From positions 2,418,001 to 2,482,000 of the forward strand of contig CM082593.2 in NCBI GenBank assembly GCA_040954595.2: 64,000 nucleotides of DNA. The letters run 5' to 3'. The DNA comes from Balanoglossus misakiensis (Eukaryota; Hemichordata). Shown piece after piece: positions 10,093 to 22,600 of the stretch (its first letter is position 1; each line of letters starts with the position of its first letter). Made by a program: the position numbers and the translations under genes. Under the pieces are notes generated by a model. It did not search any database, was not told the origin of the DNA, and saw nothing but the letters and a program-made list of their open reading frames with translations.

Positions 10093-12394
10093 CTAGTCAC
10101 GTTTTCCCTTCTGCCGTCTTAGGTTTCGACTCATTCCCCAAAAGAGACAAAACAACTTAATCACGATCACTACAATAATGGCGCCCACCACTAAGAGAAA
10201 CGCAACTACATCTATCATATAGTACTGGAAAAAGTTCAAACTGAATGCCTGCGATCGAAGATGTTTTCCGCCATTCCGAATAGCATACTCGATCCAGAAA
10301 ATGGAAGAGTCTTTGGGTGAGATGGGTTGGTCGTTTTGGATGCGGGACAGTCGTAGTGCATTTTCCTTGTATCTGTGGGGGAAATAAATTATAAACATTT
10401 ACAAATTACTGGGTAACGTTTTTGATCAAAGTGATCAATTAATACGTAAATACTATTTGTGCCTTTAGTTCACGAACAGCCTGAAAAACAACATTATGCA
10501 AATTGTTTTTTTTTGGAATGCAGTCACGTCTAATTTAAATATGCCGATACCTGTATATGGACAAACGGGTGTGTCTATCTTTCGATAGGTGGCGCACTTT
10601 ACGTGTTGCCACATCTACACTTTCCATGGTAACAGTGGTTAAATATACATAGGTGACTGTAAGGATTTTTTTCGACGCGTGTATTTATGTTTCACGAAGT
10701 TAGGAAGCTGGAGATGCGTGACTGCTTACGTTGGATTGTTAATCACTGTTGTAACCGCGTGGTACAAATCGTCAGTCGTCATTGTCCCAACGTCCAACGA
10801 TATTGCCATTCCCTTTTCGACCATCAACTGCATGCTGTCAAAATGGTCAAATATCAAAGGTATTCCTACAACCGGTACCCCGTGATGTATAGCTTCATGC
10901 ATGCCGTTTACGCCACCATGGTAAACAAGGGCTTTGGTCTTGGGGTGTCCTTTAAAATAATCAAGAGGCTCGTGTGACCACATGATCATCCTGCATTGAC
11001 CCCTAAGGCAAAATTAATGTGGAAAATACATCAATTGTTTGTAGTGCCCATTCTTTCTGTGGATAATTTTTCTGGCAAGTTAACCGTACATATACCAATT
11101 GGAGTAGTAGAATTTCAAGCTCACAATCAATGTACTTTGGTATGTTTCATCTTACCGAGTAAATCGTTCTGCGGCACCCACTTCGCAAGCTTGAACTTTG
11201 TGTCGTTCTTCAGATATCCAGGTGGCTCATCACCAGCGTACTTAGCGATGATCTTTTGTGGCAATCTTTTCAGGCCCATTGCAAATCTCCGGAAAAGGGT
11301 CTCTTCGGTGAAGTCTCGATAGGAACCAAAAGCAAATATGACAACGCCATTTTCAGCCGATGAGTTGACGAACTCTTCAAATTCCTATCGTTCAAATTGA
11401 GAGAGGGTGAGATCGATCGAAATTTGTATACTACACATTTAGGGCGATTTTTATGAATATTTAAATGATATGAAAAACGTTAGCAGCTCCTGTTACAAAA
11501 ATATATTCAGTATTGTTAAAATTACCTTGTTCAACGCTCTTGGCGGTTCAATGTGATACCCAGACCCGAGGAAAACCACATTTGGCATCAGTGGACGAGG
11601 GAAACTGACCGTCCAATCAGCATTGAACAAGAACAGCTCGGCGTCGGAATATATATCTCGAATTCCTAACTCGGGTCGAATGTTGTGTTTCTCTTTAATC
11701 TCCACAAACTTGGCGAATATCGTGTTGACAGTGATGTATCTCATGAAGAAATATCCCAAGTTGTACATTCTTTCGAAAAAGTCCATTTTGTCCGTCAAAC
11801 CCGTGCCTATGCAGGGTATATACGCCGGGTTATTTGGGATGTAGTACATGTCGGCGTTCCAAACGGGAGTGATGCGGTTATCGGCGACCAGTACAAACGG
11901 TCGCTTTAGGTAGTGAGCCAACAGTGCTCCGCAGGGGGAAATGTCACAGGCTACGACCAGATCGAAGTGCTGCTCTTGCAAGCGATCTAAGAAATCAGCG
12001 TCTGCGAAGGAGTCGTGGCAGAGCTGAATCAGAGGGTCCCAAAATTGCATCACGTCGAGCCACCCCATCTTTCCTGTCAAGGACATCTCCAACCAGTCCG
12101 TGGTGGCCGTCCAACCAGCTTCGCCGACGGAGAGACCCGAGTGAAAAGTCTCTATTTTAGCCCCAACGAGTTTTGAAGACGCGACCACTCTCTGATAGAA
12201 AACATCGGGTAGCGTCACACTCACACGGTGTCCCCTGTCGGCCTGTTGGCCAATCTGGTCATGAATGCAAAAACGCTACCTTCACTCACGCTTGCCACCA
12301 GAAGGAGCTTTTTACTGGCGAGCGAAGCAACATTTTCCCCACCGAGTAGGAAGATTAATATTATCGGCAGTAGCGATTCTTTGAAGAAAGCCAT
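10093..12394 (-). CDS. UDP-glucuronosyltransferase, four exons, frameshifted in exon 1
   Basis: A family-1 UGT. It transfers a sugar from a UDP-sugar to small lipophilic acceptors, as an ER type I membrane enzyme facing the lumen. Coding exons in transcript order are 12394-11526, 11384-11156, 10949-10730 and 10372-10093 (stop TAG 10095-10093). Exon 1 carries a signal peptide (starting MAFFKESLLP) and the acceptor-binding half. Exons 2-3 join as WVPQNDLLG/HPKTKALVYHGG, the UGT signature and UDP-sugar-binding motif. Exon 4 has the C-terminal membrane helix and a basic tail ending QKGKRD. The last two exons (220 and 280 bp) are close to vertebrate UGT exon sizes as I recall them. Oddity: near 12246-12256 the frame of FMTRLAN ends at TGA, while the downstream frame reads ADRGHRVSVTLPDVF. 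Exons sum to 1598 bases, one short of 533 codons, so one base appears missing. The gene is either a recent pseudogene or carries a sequence error; elsewhere it is intact. Confidence 0.9.
12246..12256 (-). other. Single-base frameshift in UGT exon 1
   Basis: Reading leftwards, the N-terminal frame runs through MTRLAN and stops at TGA about 30 bases on. The conserved continuation (RGHRVSVTLPDVF) lies in the frame reached by adding one base, most simply a G in the AACAGGCCGAC stretch. No GT-AG intron fits in the space. Confidence 0.8.
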
Positions 12395-12433
12395 GTTTCG
12401 ATGATCTCCACAACGAAATCCGAGTAACTTATA

Positions 12434-13370
12434 CATGTACATGTATGTGCCAATCAGACTCTCACCCGGCGATTCTATTCGAACTGTACTTTTGGTTCAC
12501 ATCAAAAATTCAGTTCAGAGAAGGTCATATCACAGTCAAACGTTATTTTACCAGGTGCTGCCAACGGTGCTATTCATCGTTAAGCTAAATCCGGGAGCAA
12601 TTTTTGAGGGCAGGGAAGTTTTAATTTTAGCTCTGGCAGGGCACTGCGACATACATGTACTTTTAGTCGGTAGGGAGCAGATTAAATTTAGTAGTTTTTG
12701 TCAGACAGGGCAAATTTCTTTTAAGGGAAAATGTCTTTACAGGGCAAGGAAAATCGACACGCTTTTGAAGAATTATGTACTAACTGTCAGCAGGAAAGCA
12801 GACTGATCGGTGGGTATTTTCGCATTTAATCATTTTATAGTTTTAATATGATCGTGTTACAAAATTATCTGATATTACTGGTTAAAATATCGGCACAAGA
12901 AAGTCCGATCGTCGATAAATAATAAAGTTTTCGAAACTTACATATTGTCACTAAAACGTAACTGACAAATCCACATATATTACCCGACATTCTGAATAAC
13001 TTTGTCGCTCAAAGCATGGAAACCGTAAACATTTTTAAAAGTATGCAGTAGTCCTAGGCAAGTTTCCAAAAATCATATCTTCGTATCTTAATTTTGGGTC
13101 ATATACATGTATATATAAACCGAACGCATAACTTGCGAATTTGTTGTTCAGTACTGCAATGTTTGCCATCCAGAAAACTTCGATACTTGAAATTGGGTGA
13201 TCTCACAATGTAGTATGAACATTTGATGTTGGAAATTTAAGCAAAATAAATAGCGGCGTAATAATATATCTTAGCAAAATAGTCAAACGTACGTACTGTT
13301 TAAATTGATTGTTATACATATTCATAGATTGATAGAAGTCGAAAGTGGGAGGGTTGTGACTCCATAATGT
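12434..13370. other. Spacer between UGT and IL-17-like genes
   Basis: AT-rich and without recognisable coding sequence. A TATAAG-like motif on the minus strand at 12433-12428 is too close to the UGT start codon to be a sure promoter. Confidence 0.4.
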
Positions 13371-14004
13371 CTAAACCCGTTCTCTGCCACAAGTACATGC
13401 AGTTGACAGATTGATTTTGATCGGGACGTATTTGTAGAAACCGTCCGTATTGCAAGTGAAAGTATTTTGCAACACCCACAGGTCGGAAGAGATTATCTTC
13501 TCACACCGCCATATTGGATGGTAGTCGCTGTTCTCGAGCAGGTCCGTGATGCAATTCTGGCAGTCGTAACACGTGGCTTCAACCAGGGTTCGTGGGTAGC
13601 GGTTGGTATCTGTGTTTTCGACGTGGTAGAACGGACAGGACGATCTGATTTCCAGAGGAGCGCCTGGACCGTAAGAAATTGGGCAACTGGTCGATGAGGG
13701 CGGGCTGTAAGACCCGGGGGAAGTTGCGTACGAGATAGCATTGGGTGTGTACAACATCAACATATCCTCCAGATCGTCATCGCTTGGTTGTTGACAAGTT
13801 TCTTCCTTATCGGCGTAACCATAGCTACCACCGACAGCCACCATAATCAGAATACCAACCATCTAAAATACAAAAACAATCTTTGAGCTTTATTTCTCAA
13901 ACATTTAAGAAGACATTACTTTAAGCGTCAATCTGGTTTACTTAAAGATCACACTGCTGACAAAAAAATAATTTACATACCAAACATCTGCAAATAAGCT
14001 CCAT
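13371..14004 (-). CDS. Interleukin-17-like secreted cytokine
   Basis: Two coding exons, 14004-13981 (8 codons) and 13862-13371, joined in phase 0 (donor GTATGT at 13980, acceptor TTTTAG at 13863), giving 171 residues. The join builds a signal peptide (MELICRCL + MVGILIMVAVGGSYGYA) that neither exon has alone, which supports it. The C-terminal half has IL-17 family features: NRYPRTLVEATC at about 95-106 matches the family's RYPxxLxEAxC core, followed by CYDCQNC, a VLQNTFTC strand (about 138-145), a KYVPIKINLSTACTC segment (about 152-166) equivalent to the VxVGCTC end, and a short tail. IL-17 cytokines are secreted cystine-knot dimers that signal through IL-17 receptors in mucosal and antimicrobial immunity; invertebrate deuterostomes have several. 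A Ser/Pro-rich, Cys-poor spacer precedes the knot. The neighbouring UGT is on the same strand but is a separate gene. Confidence 0.86.
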
Positions 14005-15175
14005 CGTAAACGCCAGATGAATTCTCAACAAGTGGAACAGATACTTTTCTGTGTAGAATATGCCTAGACGAAGTATAGCCTTTAATCGTCGATCGGTGGC
14101 TCGGGTAATGATGGCGGTTTCCAAAATCTGTTTTAATTTATACTTTCCTTGCCACGCACGTTTAGTAAAATTCGCAATGTTGGAATTCACTAAATGAGCA
14201 AATTTCAAAGAGATTCGTGAGTGCCAGGACTGTTTCTCGTGGAAAAGCGACTATGTATAGCAAAAGAGTAACCTCGGCCATGAACGGTTGTAAAACAATT
14301 TGAAGGCATACTTCCCTTGCGACATATATGCACGTATTAAATTTTAGCTGTACATATATAGTTAGATGCGTATGTGAACTAGATGTACCAGGATGTTCGT
14401 CAGTTGAATATTTACCCGGTGACCGTTAAGTGTTATATCCGCACCCATGAGCCTAATGCTAATTGTTAATTTTTATAAACTCGTCAACAACCAATTTAAT
14501 AGTTTCATAATTTTATTGGTATTTTAAAAATGTTTTCTTCAGTTCCAGTTGCATCGGAAGTACCAGTTCGAAGTGTATTCAATCAAAATAGCTCACGAAG
14601 ACATTTTTATCCACTTGTTGAATTCCAGAAGGGCTTTTAATAGTATACTAAATTTGCCAGTATTTGTATACTGAAAGCAGTGTCGGTATCATAGTTGAGT
14701 GTTCGGTTCGCCAGTCTACACTGTGACTATGTGAATTCATGAGGGCAACTTTCACCGTTGGCGGTGTAATACATGTACTGCTTCTGATGCTCGCCCGAGA
14801 AGTGTGTTGACCCTCCGTTCGTCGCTGATAAGTGAAAGTTTGTTAACCTCGCATAAGTTAATAAGGCGTATAGCAATTCATTGAGCAGGTGATCATTTAT
14901 GATCTAGTTTTCTTAAATAATCGGACATTTTTTCTGAATCGATGCAATATATATACTTGCCAAACGTTGCCAGCGTTTGACAGCTATATTTTCAAATATT
15001 AACAATAATTTTTTTTAATATAGGGCCTAGATTTCTGGGGGTACATGCGTTTGTTTGTAGTTCGGGCTAAAGCGTCAATAGTCTGGGGAACAGAAAATTC
15101 GACTCGCAATAGCATTTGTCCCATGACATCGGGCTTTCGGAAGCGGAACACTAAATTTGGGGAAACCCCATGTCA

Positions 15176-15185
15176 GTCACGTGAC
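15176..15185. promoter_or_regulatory. Palindromic E-box (CLEAR-type) upstream of ELOVL
   Basis: GTCACGTGAC is a perfect palindrome 630 bases before the elongase start. It fits bHLH-ZIP factors of the MITF/TFEB, USF or SREBP type. Function is inferred from sequence only. Confidence 0.35.
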
Positions 15186-15365
15186 ACTTCAGCTATGATA
15201 CATTTCGGGTTGACATGAAAGAAGGGAACTTATAATTTTGGAAATATTTAATGATTTATCAGTCAGTGCAGCGAGTCGCTTATTACTTGAAATTGTTAAT
15301 TTCCCCTCCAAATCGATAAAAATCGTGAATTGATATCAGTCTCAGTGATCCGGCAGATGGATGTG

Positions 15366-15375
15366 ATTGGCCAAT
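15366..15375. promoter_or_regulatory. Double CCAAT box (NF-Y type) upstream of ELOVL
   Basis: ATTGGCCAAT has back-to-back CCAAT boxes on both strands, about 440 bases before the start codon. NF-Y commonly works with SREBP on vertebrate lipogenic promoters, so it is a plausible promoter element. The transcription start is unknown. Confidence 0.35.
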
Positions 15376-15814
15376 GAAAGGCGCCTGATGGCTCTGGTTG
15401 TGACGTACAGGATGTATTTACCACCCACCGCGAGGGTTTTTGTCCGTGCTTTATTTTGCTCATATAGTCTCGCTCTTTTTTATTTTATATGAGTAATTTC
15501 ATAAATATGCATAGGATACGATGACCGCCTGTCTTTTTGAAGAACAATATACTTCAAGAAATGTATAAGAGTAAATTGAAATGTACACAATCGTTCTTGC
15601 CAGTGGGAGGATAACTATTCACTAGAACAGCCCCAGGCTCGCCCCATATCCATGATATACATTATTCATAACGTACATTTGTCTGTGTTAAGTATCCAAG
15701 CACTTCAATTTTGCGGTTCCTAGCAGGCCAGTTATATTCCAATAACTGTAAGTATTAATTGAGACGGCGAGGGAAAACGATTTCACCCTTTGCTCATAGT
15801 TTTCTGCTGACAAG

Positions 15815-16651
15815 ATGATGAACACATCCACTGTTAGTTACCAGTACAGTAACCATCGGGTGTTCGAGTTCGAGAAGGCATTCAACTATGAAGAGAAAAT
15901 TGTATGGTTCGAGAAGAACTGGGCAAATTCGTTCATCTATGGGGCCGTCTATCTGATCTTCGTCCACTTTGGACAGGTGTACATGCGATCACGTCCCAAG
16001 TACAACCTGCGTACCGCGCTGACGCTGTGGTCCCTCAGCCTGGCCGTGTTCAGCATGATGGGGGCCGTGCGCCTTTGGCAGGAGTTCGTGTATTTTGTCA
16101 CCGAGTACGGATGGAAAGGCACCGTGTGCGACCCGGTGTTCTACAAAGGTATCAGTGGATTCTGGGCTTGGGCTTTCATAGTCAGCAAGCTCCCTGAACT
16201 TGGCGACACGATTTTCATCGTGTTGCGGAAGCAGAAACTGATCTTCCTGCACTGGTATCACCACGTCACCGTCCTGCTGTACGCGTGGTACAGCTATGCT
16301 CATTTCATAGCGGTGGGCCGCTACTTCCTCACCATGAACTATACCGTTCACGCGTGCATGTACTCCTACTACGCTCTCCGCGCATCAGGCATGGTGAAAA
16401 TACCGGGATATGTCAACATCACCCTGACAGCCATGCAGGTGTTTCAGATGGTCGTGGCTTGCGTGGTGAACATATTCGCGCACATGTGGTACCGACAGGA
16501 AGGCGATCGCTGCTCAACGACTGTGGCACACACCTACATGTCGATCTTTTTGTACTTCAGCTATTTCGCACTGTTTTCCAACTTTTTCTACCAAACTTAC
16601 GTCGTCAGGAAGAGGAAATGCGAGGCCGTCGATGAATTGAAGAAAAAATAA
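15815..16651 (+). CDS. ELOVL6: Very-long-chain fatty acid elongase, ELOVL3/6 type, intronless
   Basis: A 278-residue complete frame of normal family length. ELOVL proteins are multi-pass ER membrane 3-ketoacyl-CoA synthases that condense malonyl-CoA with acyl-CoA; the ELOVL6 branch prefers C16 saturated and monounsaturated substrates. Hallmarks: KLPELGDT at about 125-132, the HWYHH histidine box at 146-150, NYTVHACMYSYY at about 175-186, several hydrophobic spans, and a lysine-rich C-terminus (ELKKK) suiting ER retention. The EFEKAFNYEEKIVWFEKNW N-terminus and FWAWAFIVSKLPELGDTIF match the ELOVL6/ELOVL3 branch rather than ELOVL1/7/2/5. There are adjacent ATGs at 15815 and 15818; either could start. 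The whole frame is one exon, unlike vertebrate ELOVL6, so coding introns were lost or the copy is retroposed. Position near GBF1 favours the original locus. A 5' UTR intron ending near 15800 cannot be excluded. Confidence 0.95.
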   Translation: MMNTSTVSYQYSNHRVFEFEKAFNYEEKIVWFEKNWANSFIYGAVYLIFVHFGQVYMRSRPKYNLRTALTLWSLSLAVFSMMGAVRLWQEFVYFVTEYGWKGTVCDPVFYKGISGFWAWAFIVSKLPELGDTIFIVLRKQKLIFLHWYHHVTVLLYAWYSYAHFIAVGRYFLTMNYTVHACMYSYYALRASGMVKIPGYVNITLTAMQVFQMVVACVVNIFAHMWYRQEGDRCSTTVAHTYMSIFLYFSYFALFSNFFYQTYVVRKRKCEAVDELKKK

Positions 16652-19600
16652 CTCAACACTCGTCACCCGGTGAACTGTGATCCTCAATCCTCGTATGATC
16701 ACGCTATTAAATTTTGATTAATCACCGCAAATTGTGCAACAATGTAACATTACGCAATGGACACTGTTGAACGATATCGACATTTTCACAAACGTGTTAG
16801 ACCACGCGCGCGCGGGCGCTATCGCAATCACGCACGCTCTTCGGTTACCACGGCAACAGTTCAATCCGCGGTGCCCTGCCCTGTTTAGACGTGACATCCC
16901 CTGCGTCGCGCTTCGCCCGGCATGTCTCAAAAAGACGCGATACCCACCCAAAAAGCAAACGATGCGGTCATCCCTCCAGCTCAGTCAGATTATGATTAAA
17001 TAGGTCTTATCTATGAAAACTCTGTTTCGTAGTAACACGCGCGGTAAACAGTTAGTGATCGTCCAAACCAGTCACCGCCAGGCACAGCTATCATCCCGCA
17101 TTATTTAACTTATTTATTCTGCTGCATGTTGATTTGAATGGAATGAAAAAAATTAAGGTTGCAACAGTAAAGATGGCCGCCAATGTGCAAATGTTCAATT
17201 TTTTTTCAGTGAAAAGTTTATGGAAGATATGTATATTGCTGTGAGTGGTACATTTGTCAAATTCATAGCCACTTTAACCACTCAATCTGCCTAAATGCAT
17301 AAAAGATTGAATCTTGTACAAGAAAACTTACTATTAATATTAAGGAAAAAGACTTACTGCTTGAACAATGCAATTTTTTTTAATTTGAACTACTGAGGTA
17401 GCTTCTCTGAAGTAACTACCAGATTGTGTACCAATTCAGACTCAAGGAAAAACAGTTACAAAGCTTAGACTTATTATTTGGAAAGTGCAAAAAAAGAAAT
17501 TTGATTATGACCACCATTGAGTTTGCTAATTGGAGGAAACAAACCACCTCCAGCAACATGAAGGATGATGTGATGTCATTTCTTTTGGACTTTTCTGTCT
17601 TGTAGGGGTACTAGATTATTTTCCATTTCAGAATTTGTTTATTTATGCAAGCCTGTTATGCCAGAGAGAATTTTGTCAACTTTGCTATGATTTGCCAACT
17701 TTGTTTCATAATTTACTGTGAAGTACTAGATGGGCTTGTATTGTTATAGTGATGTTGAGAATATAATGCACTGTACTTTTCAAATGGTTTTGCTTAGCCA
17801 GCATGGAGGTTAATGTAATTATATTTCTATTATTTCAAAATAATCAGACAATTGCTTGAATGGTTCAAACTCTACTTTTTAGACTTGAGTAGAATGCTTG
17901 ATAATGGCCCCCTTTTGATATCATACTAACACTTTTGTCTCAGAAAATCAATTAATGATAAATTCTAGTTGATGGTAATATTTCTCCAAGTCTATCATAA
18001 CCGATATTCTCAACTCTACTGAAATTACAATTTTAATATAAAATGCATAATTGCATTTATAGAAATGTAGTGTGACATTGTCATTTTTTCATCAGAAATG
18101 TGTGTGGGTGGAAGTCATGAATATTAATGAATTGATCAGTGTCAATCAACAATCAGTACAATCTGATTTGGGTGTCTTTTTCAATTTATAGAAAATATGA
18201 AGCATATTAAGATATTGTAATAGTTTACAAAAATAGTCTGTCTTATATCTGTGTAAATTTGAAAATTTTCCAAGTTTATAGGGATTATTCAGAGAAAATG
18301 GATTATGAAGCTCTATACTAGAATTAGAAAATGTACATGTGTTGTACTTTATACAGTTTAAGTGTTGTTGGGCAAGTCTGCATAGTAAGAAGTTGATGAC
18401 AAGTTGACATTACTGAAAAGACCAAATGAAGTGGACTATCGGCAGTACTCAGTCCAGGGGGTGTGTACTGTTATGTGGGTTACTGTATCCACAACTCGTA
18501 GAAGTCACTGAGGTCGTCCAAAGGTTAATTGCAATAATCATACGATGAGTCAGTTTCTTTGTCTGTCACTGATAGATGTACATCGTGTTGTCAGAGTCAC
18601 CGTGCTGTAGGTCGTCAATCTAATCTGCTGTGTACCATTCACACGACAACTGTGCTTGGCACGAGACTTTTCTGTGATAAATTTGTCCTGCAAATGTCAA
18701 GTGTAGATTGTGACGTATGCAGCATGGTGTACATCCACGATGACTTTGAGTGCACATGTACTAGTGTATCCTTGTCTGTGTCAGTTGTATTGCCATTTCC
18801 AACTGAAGAATGAACTATTAGCAAAATAAAGATAGATATTAGAACGCAAACTGTTTCCTGTGTCAGTGTTTAATTCATGTAAGTTTTTCTAAGTGATTGT
18901 GGCAATGTAAAATTGTGATTGATTTCATTTGGAGAACACCTCCCACTGATACAGTTAGCAATTGAATATACAATACAAAACCATCAACACAACTGAATAT
19001 ATGTACGAGTCATGCCTATTATGACAGTTCGCCCTATAGTTAGTCCATACTGTCAAAAATAATGCTGACTAAAGATACTCATAGCAAACAAAACACTAAT
19101 GGAGAATGACATTAGTGTTGACACACAAAACAAACTGAGTTACGACTGATTGTGGTGTAGTCCCTTTAAGTAATCTCTACCCCTGCCTGTCTTAAAACTG
19201 ATGGATATCTCCTTAACCTAATTGCCAGGGGTCACGATTGTGGCTATCACTCTCTGTACGTCACACTCTGAAGTACACCCAAGTGAAAATCCATCCAAGA
19301 CAATACAATCTACAGGGATGAATTAGCAATTCTTATCAATGAGATCACGTGGGCTATGGCATGATCCTCAAAAAAACAATAACATTTTAGACTGGCCTTA
19401 AATTGCTAGATCATAAAGTACTGCATATAGGCCAATAACCTAACATGCCACTGTATAGTGGCCATTGATACAATTCATTGTTCCCTTGTTTCTATAGGTA
19501 AATAACCTCATTATTTTCCCATTGTTTATCTATCTCTTCTCATAATAATTGATGGATTTTTAAACTATTCATCACCATATTTTGGCTTTGTTTCCACAGT

Positions 19601-19693
19601 CCGCACCCGAAGTAATCCTGGGATTGGTGAGAGCGCCATCAGTGTTGAAACGTATTATCATATGTAACTGCGCACTCTCTGGCGAAAAAAAAC
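16652..19693. other. ELOVL 3' UTR and spacer to IVD
   Basis: No gene recognised. ATTAAA at 16706-16711 is a possible proximal poly(A) signal 55 bases after the ELOVL stop, and AATAAA at 18825-18830 could end a long 3' UTR. A CG-rich patch (about 16804-16818) is followed by about 2 kb of AT-rich sequence. Confidence 0.4.
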
Positions 19694-22600
19694 ATGGCGT
19701 TGCTGGCAAGACATCTACGAACACTAACTCGGTTGACTCCAGCGGTCTCCCGAGCTTATAGCTCAACTTCGTCAACGGCAGTCAGGGGCTATGTGGCTAG
19801 TGCAACCAATCCGTCCACCGTAGAAAAGGAGGTAAGGTTTTATGGTCGCAATAGAAACAGCTTTATGTTGTTGCGTATGACGGGCTGCATAATAATTAGT
19901 ACAGACTAGAGTCATGGTAGTAAGTGGTGGTACAGTACATGTATAATATACGTCCATGGATGATTTGCGGCGGTTGAAAAGAATGACACCTTCCCCGACA
20001 TAGACATAACTGTTCGGGAATGGTCATTCCACAAACGATTTGCATTGTCACGTTGTGAAGGTTCAGAATTTCAAGAAATCCACAAATGATGTGGGTTCCA
20101 GGAAACCAATCTTGGTGCCATGTTCTCAAGCTGCAGTTATGTAGGTCAGTGTTTTGCCTGGTGTTTGGTGGGGTTGGAGGGTTGCAAAATCAGTAATGGT
20201 TTTCTCTTTTTCAGGTTGATGGAGCATCCGCAGTTTCATCGTCTGCTGCCCCTACAGGAACATTTGTTGAAGTCGACGACAAGATCTTTGGTCTGACTCT
20301 AGAGCAACAGCAGGTACTGTTCCAGTCATGCCAGAGAAATGTCCTGTTGTGTTTTCATTACATGTACTTGCAATGAGCATGTGACACATTTTGCAATTTG
20401 AAAATTCACGTCTACGAGCTTAGAAAATTGAACCCTTCAACTGCACTTTATGGAAATATTTTTCTGTTCTTTCTCTTCACCAGTTGCGTGAGATGGCATT
20501 TAGATTCTGTCAGACTGAACTTGCTCCCAAGGCAGCAGAAATTGATGCTACCAATAACTTCAAAGACATCAGAGTAAGTATATTTTATAATTACTAAATC
20601 AAGGTCAAAGGAAATTATCCCAGGTGGGATATTGAGTCTCCCGTCAGTTCTTATGAGAATAAGGTGTGACCTACATCTGGCTGTGAATGTGAATTGACGT
20701 CATCGCTACCGGTAATGTTATCTGTGATGTGACCTAGTTCCTTTGTTCTCGCATACCACTGGACTGCATAACCAGTGCGAGTGCAGCTACACCATTGTCA
20801 GAACATGTCGATTGAAGTTTGAAAGGAACAATGTTTAATACATAATAAAATTATGCACTTTTAAATTGAAATATTCTCTTTGATTTCTCCATTTTTTTTA
20901 CCAGGATTTCTGGAAAAAGTTAGGATCTCTTGGTCTCCTTGGCATCACAGCACCAGCAGGTATGTCTTTAACCTTTCATCGGCATGGTTTTGGGCCAGAC
21001 CCATTGTTGTCTGAGGTGTAGTTGGACCTGTAAACAGGGTGAAATGGTTAAGCCCAAATGGGGTCAAAGGTCACATGACTGATCAGAGTCCATAGTCTGG
21101 AAGATTCATCATCATGTCCATGTAATGATAAGGACACTCAATACAAATACCCTAGAAGTGTTTACAGCTTGTACTTATGTGTATCTGTCAGGGGTAATGT
21201 TTTACAACAAGGTAAAGCAGATAACCTGTATATTGACTAAATATCCTATCGGAAATTGTGAATGTGTGTGTAAATGTTGCAATCTATATTCCTAGACCAA
21301 TGTAGCATGTCCACATTGGTTATTTTACATCAGCCCAGGCCCGACACTGGTGCTAGACCGACATAAACTGGCCGGTCTGAACCACATGTCTGTCACATTC
21401 TCTTTTGTACAATGATAGTTATGATGATAATGGCTGAATAAGAGATTAAACAATTTTCTACTCTGTTAAAATGCAGATGAGCTGGGTGGAACAGGCGGTG
21501 GATACCTGGACCATGTGATTATCATGGAGGAAATGAGTCGTGCATCTGCAGCCATTGCTCTCAGTTACGGTGCCCATTCCAACCTGTGCGTTAATCAGAT
21601 CGTCAGAAATGGCAACGCCGCCCAGAAAGCAAAGTATCTGCCAAAGGTAGGTCATCATTTGGTCCCAAATACACGTATGTCATGTGAGAAAATGGTGACA
21701 TTGCACTTGCAGGGAGAGGTATGGAACTCAGACAAAGCTTCCTCAGCTAGCTAGTTCACTAGTCCACTGGTGCCTGGGCTAGCAACAATACCGTACAAGT
21801 ACATGGGTGTGTGTTCGGTGTAGAGTCTTTCAGATGAAATTTCATAGTGTGGCTGTTTTGTTTTTCACCACAAGATGTTTGAATCCTTTTTCAGTTGATG
21901 AATGGTGAACACATCGGAGGTCTTGCTATGAGTGAACACCATGCGGGATCTGATGTCGTCAACATGACTCTGCGAGCTGATAAAGATGGTACAGTATAGA
22001 ATGATCCAGTGTAACGATTTTTCAGTGCCAGAACAAGCTTCAATGTGTGAGACTGAGATGAAACCAGACCCGGTGAAAATACTGACATTTTGTGTGCAGT
22101 ATGAATTTCATTGTTTCAGTGCTAGTTTTGTTGTTGATATTTTCATTTTTTATTTTTGCTTCAGGTGATGACTATGTTTTGAATGGCACCAAGTTTTGGA
22201 TCACCAACGGACCAGATGCCGATGTCCTGGTCGTGTATGCCAGGACTGACCAACATGCCGAGAAGAAGCAACATGGAATCACTGCTTTCATTGTGGAGAA
22301 AGTGAGTGCTTGTATTGTTTAATGGTTGTACCAAGAAATCCTTACAAATTTGTGAAAGTCTTGAAATTTAAAACCAAGAGTCAATTCTTCTTAAAAAAAC
22401 ATTGAATCATTCCGTCTGATCCATGATATGGAAACACTCATAATGTTTTCTGTCTTACAGTCTTTCCCGGGTTTTAGCACCTCACCCAAACTGGACAAAC
22501 TTGGAATGAGGGGATCCAGCACATGTGAATTGGTCTTTGAAGATTGTCGAGTGCCAGGTTTGGTTACAATCCGTTCATTCGAAGTTCATGGATGTGTCTT

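Larger units (their letters stand above)
14005..15814. other. Spacer between divergent IL-17-like and ELOVL genes
   Basis: No coding sequence is supported. As the two genes point away from each other, this 1.8 kb holds both promoters. On the ELOVL side I see GTCACGTGAC at 15176-15185 and ATTGGCCAAT at 15366-15375. Confidence 0.5.

Noticed and set aside
10950-10989. N-terminal extension of UGT exon 3 (MIMWSHEPLDYFK)
   Set aside because: It reads through the intron; the TTTTAAAG acceptor at 10950 joins exon 2 to give the canonical LLGHPKT in frame, whereas the upstream start would give a stop or duplicated motif.
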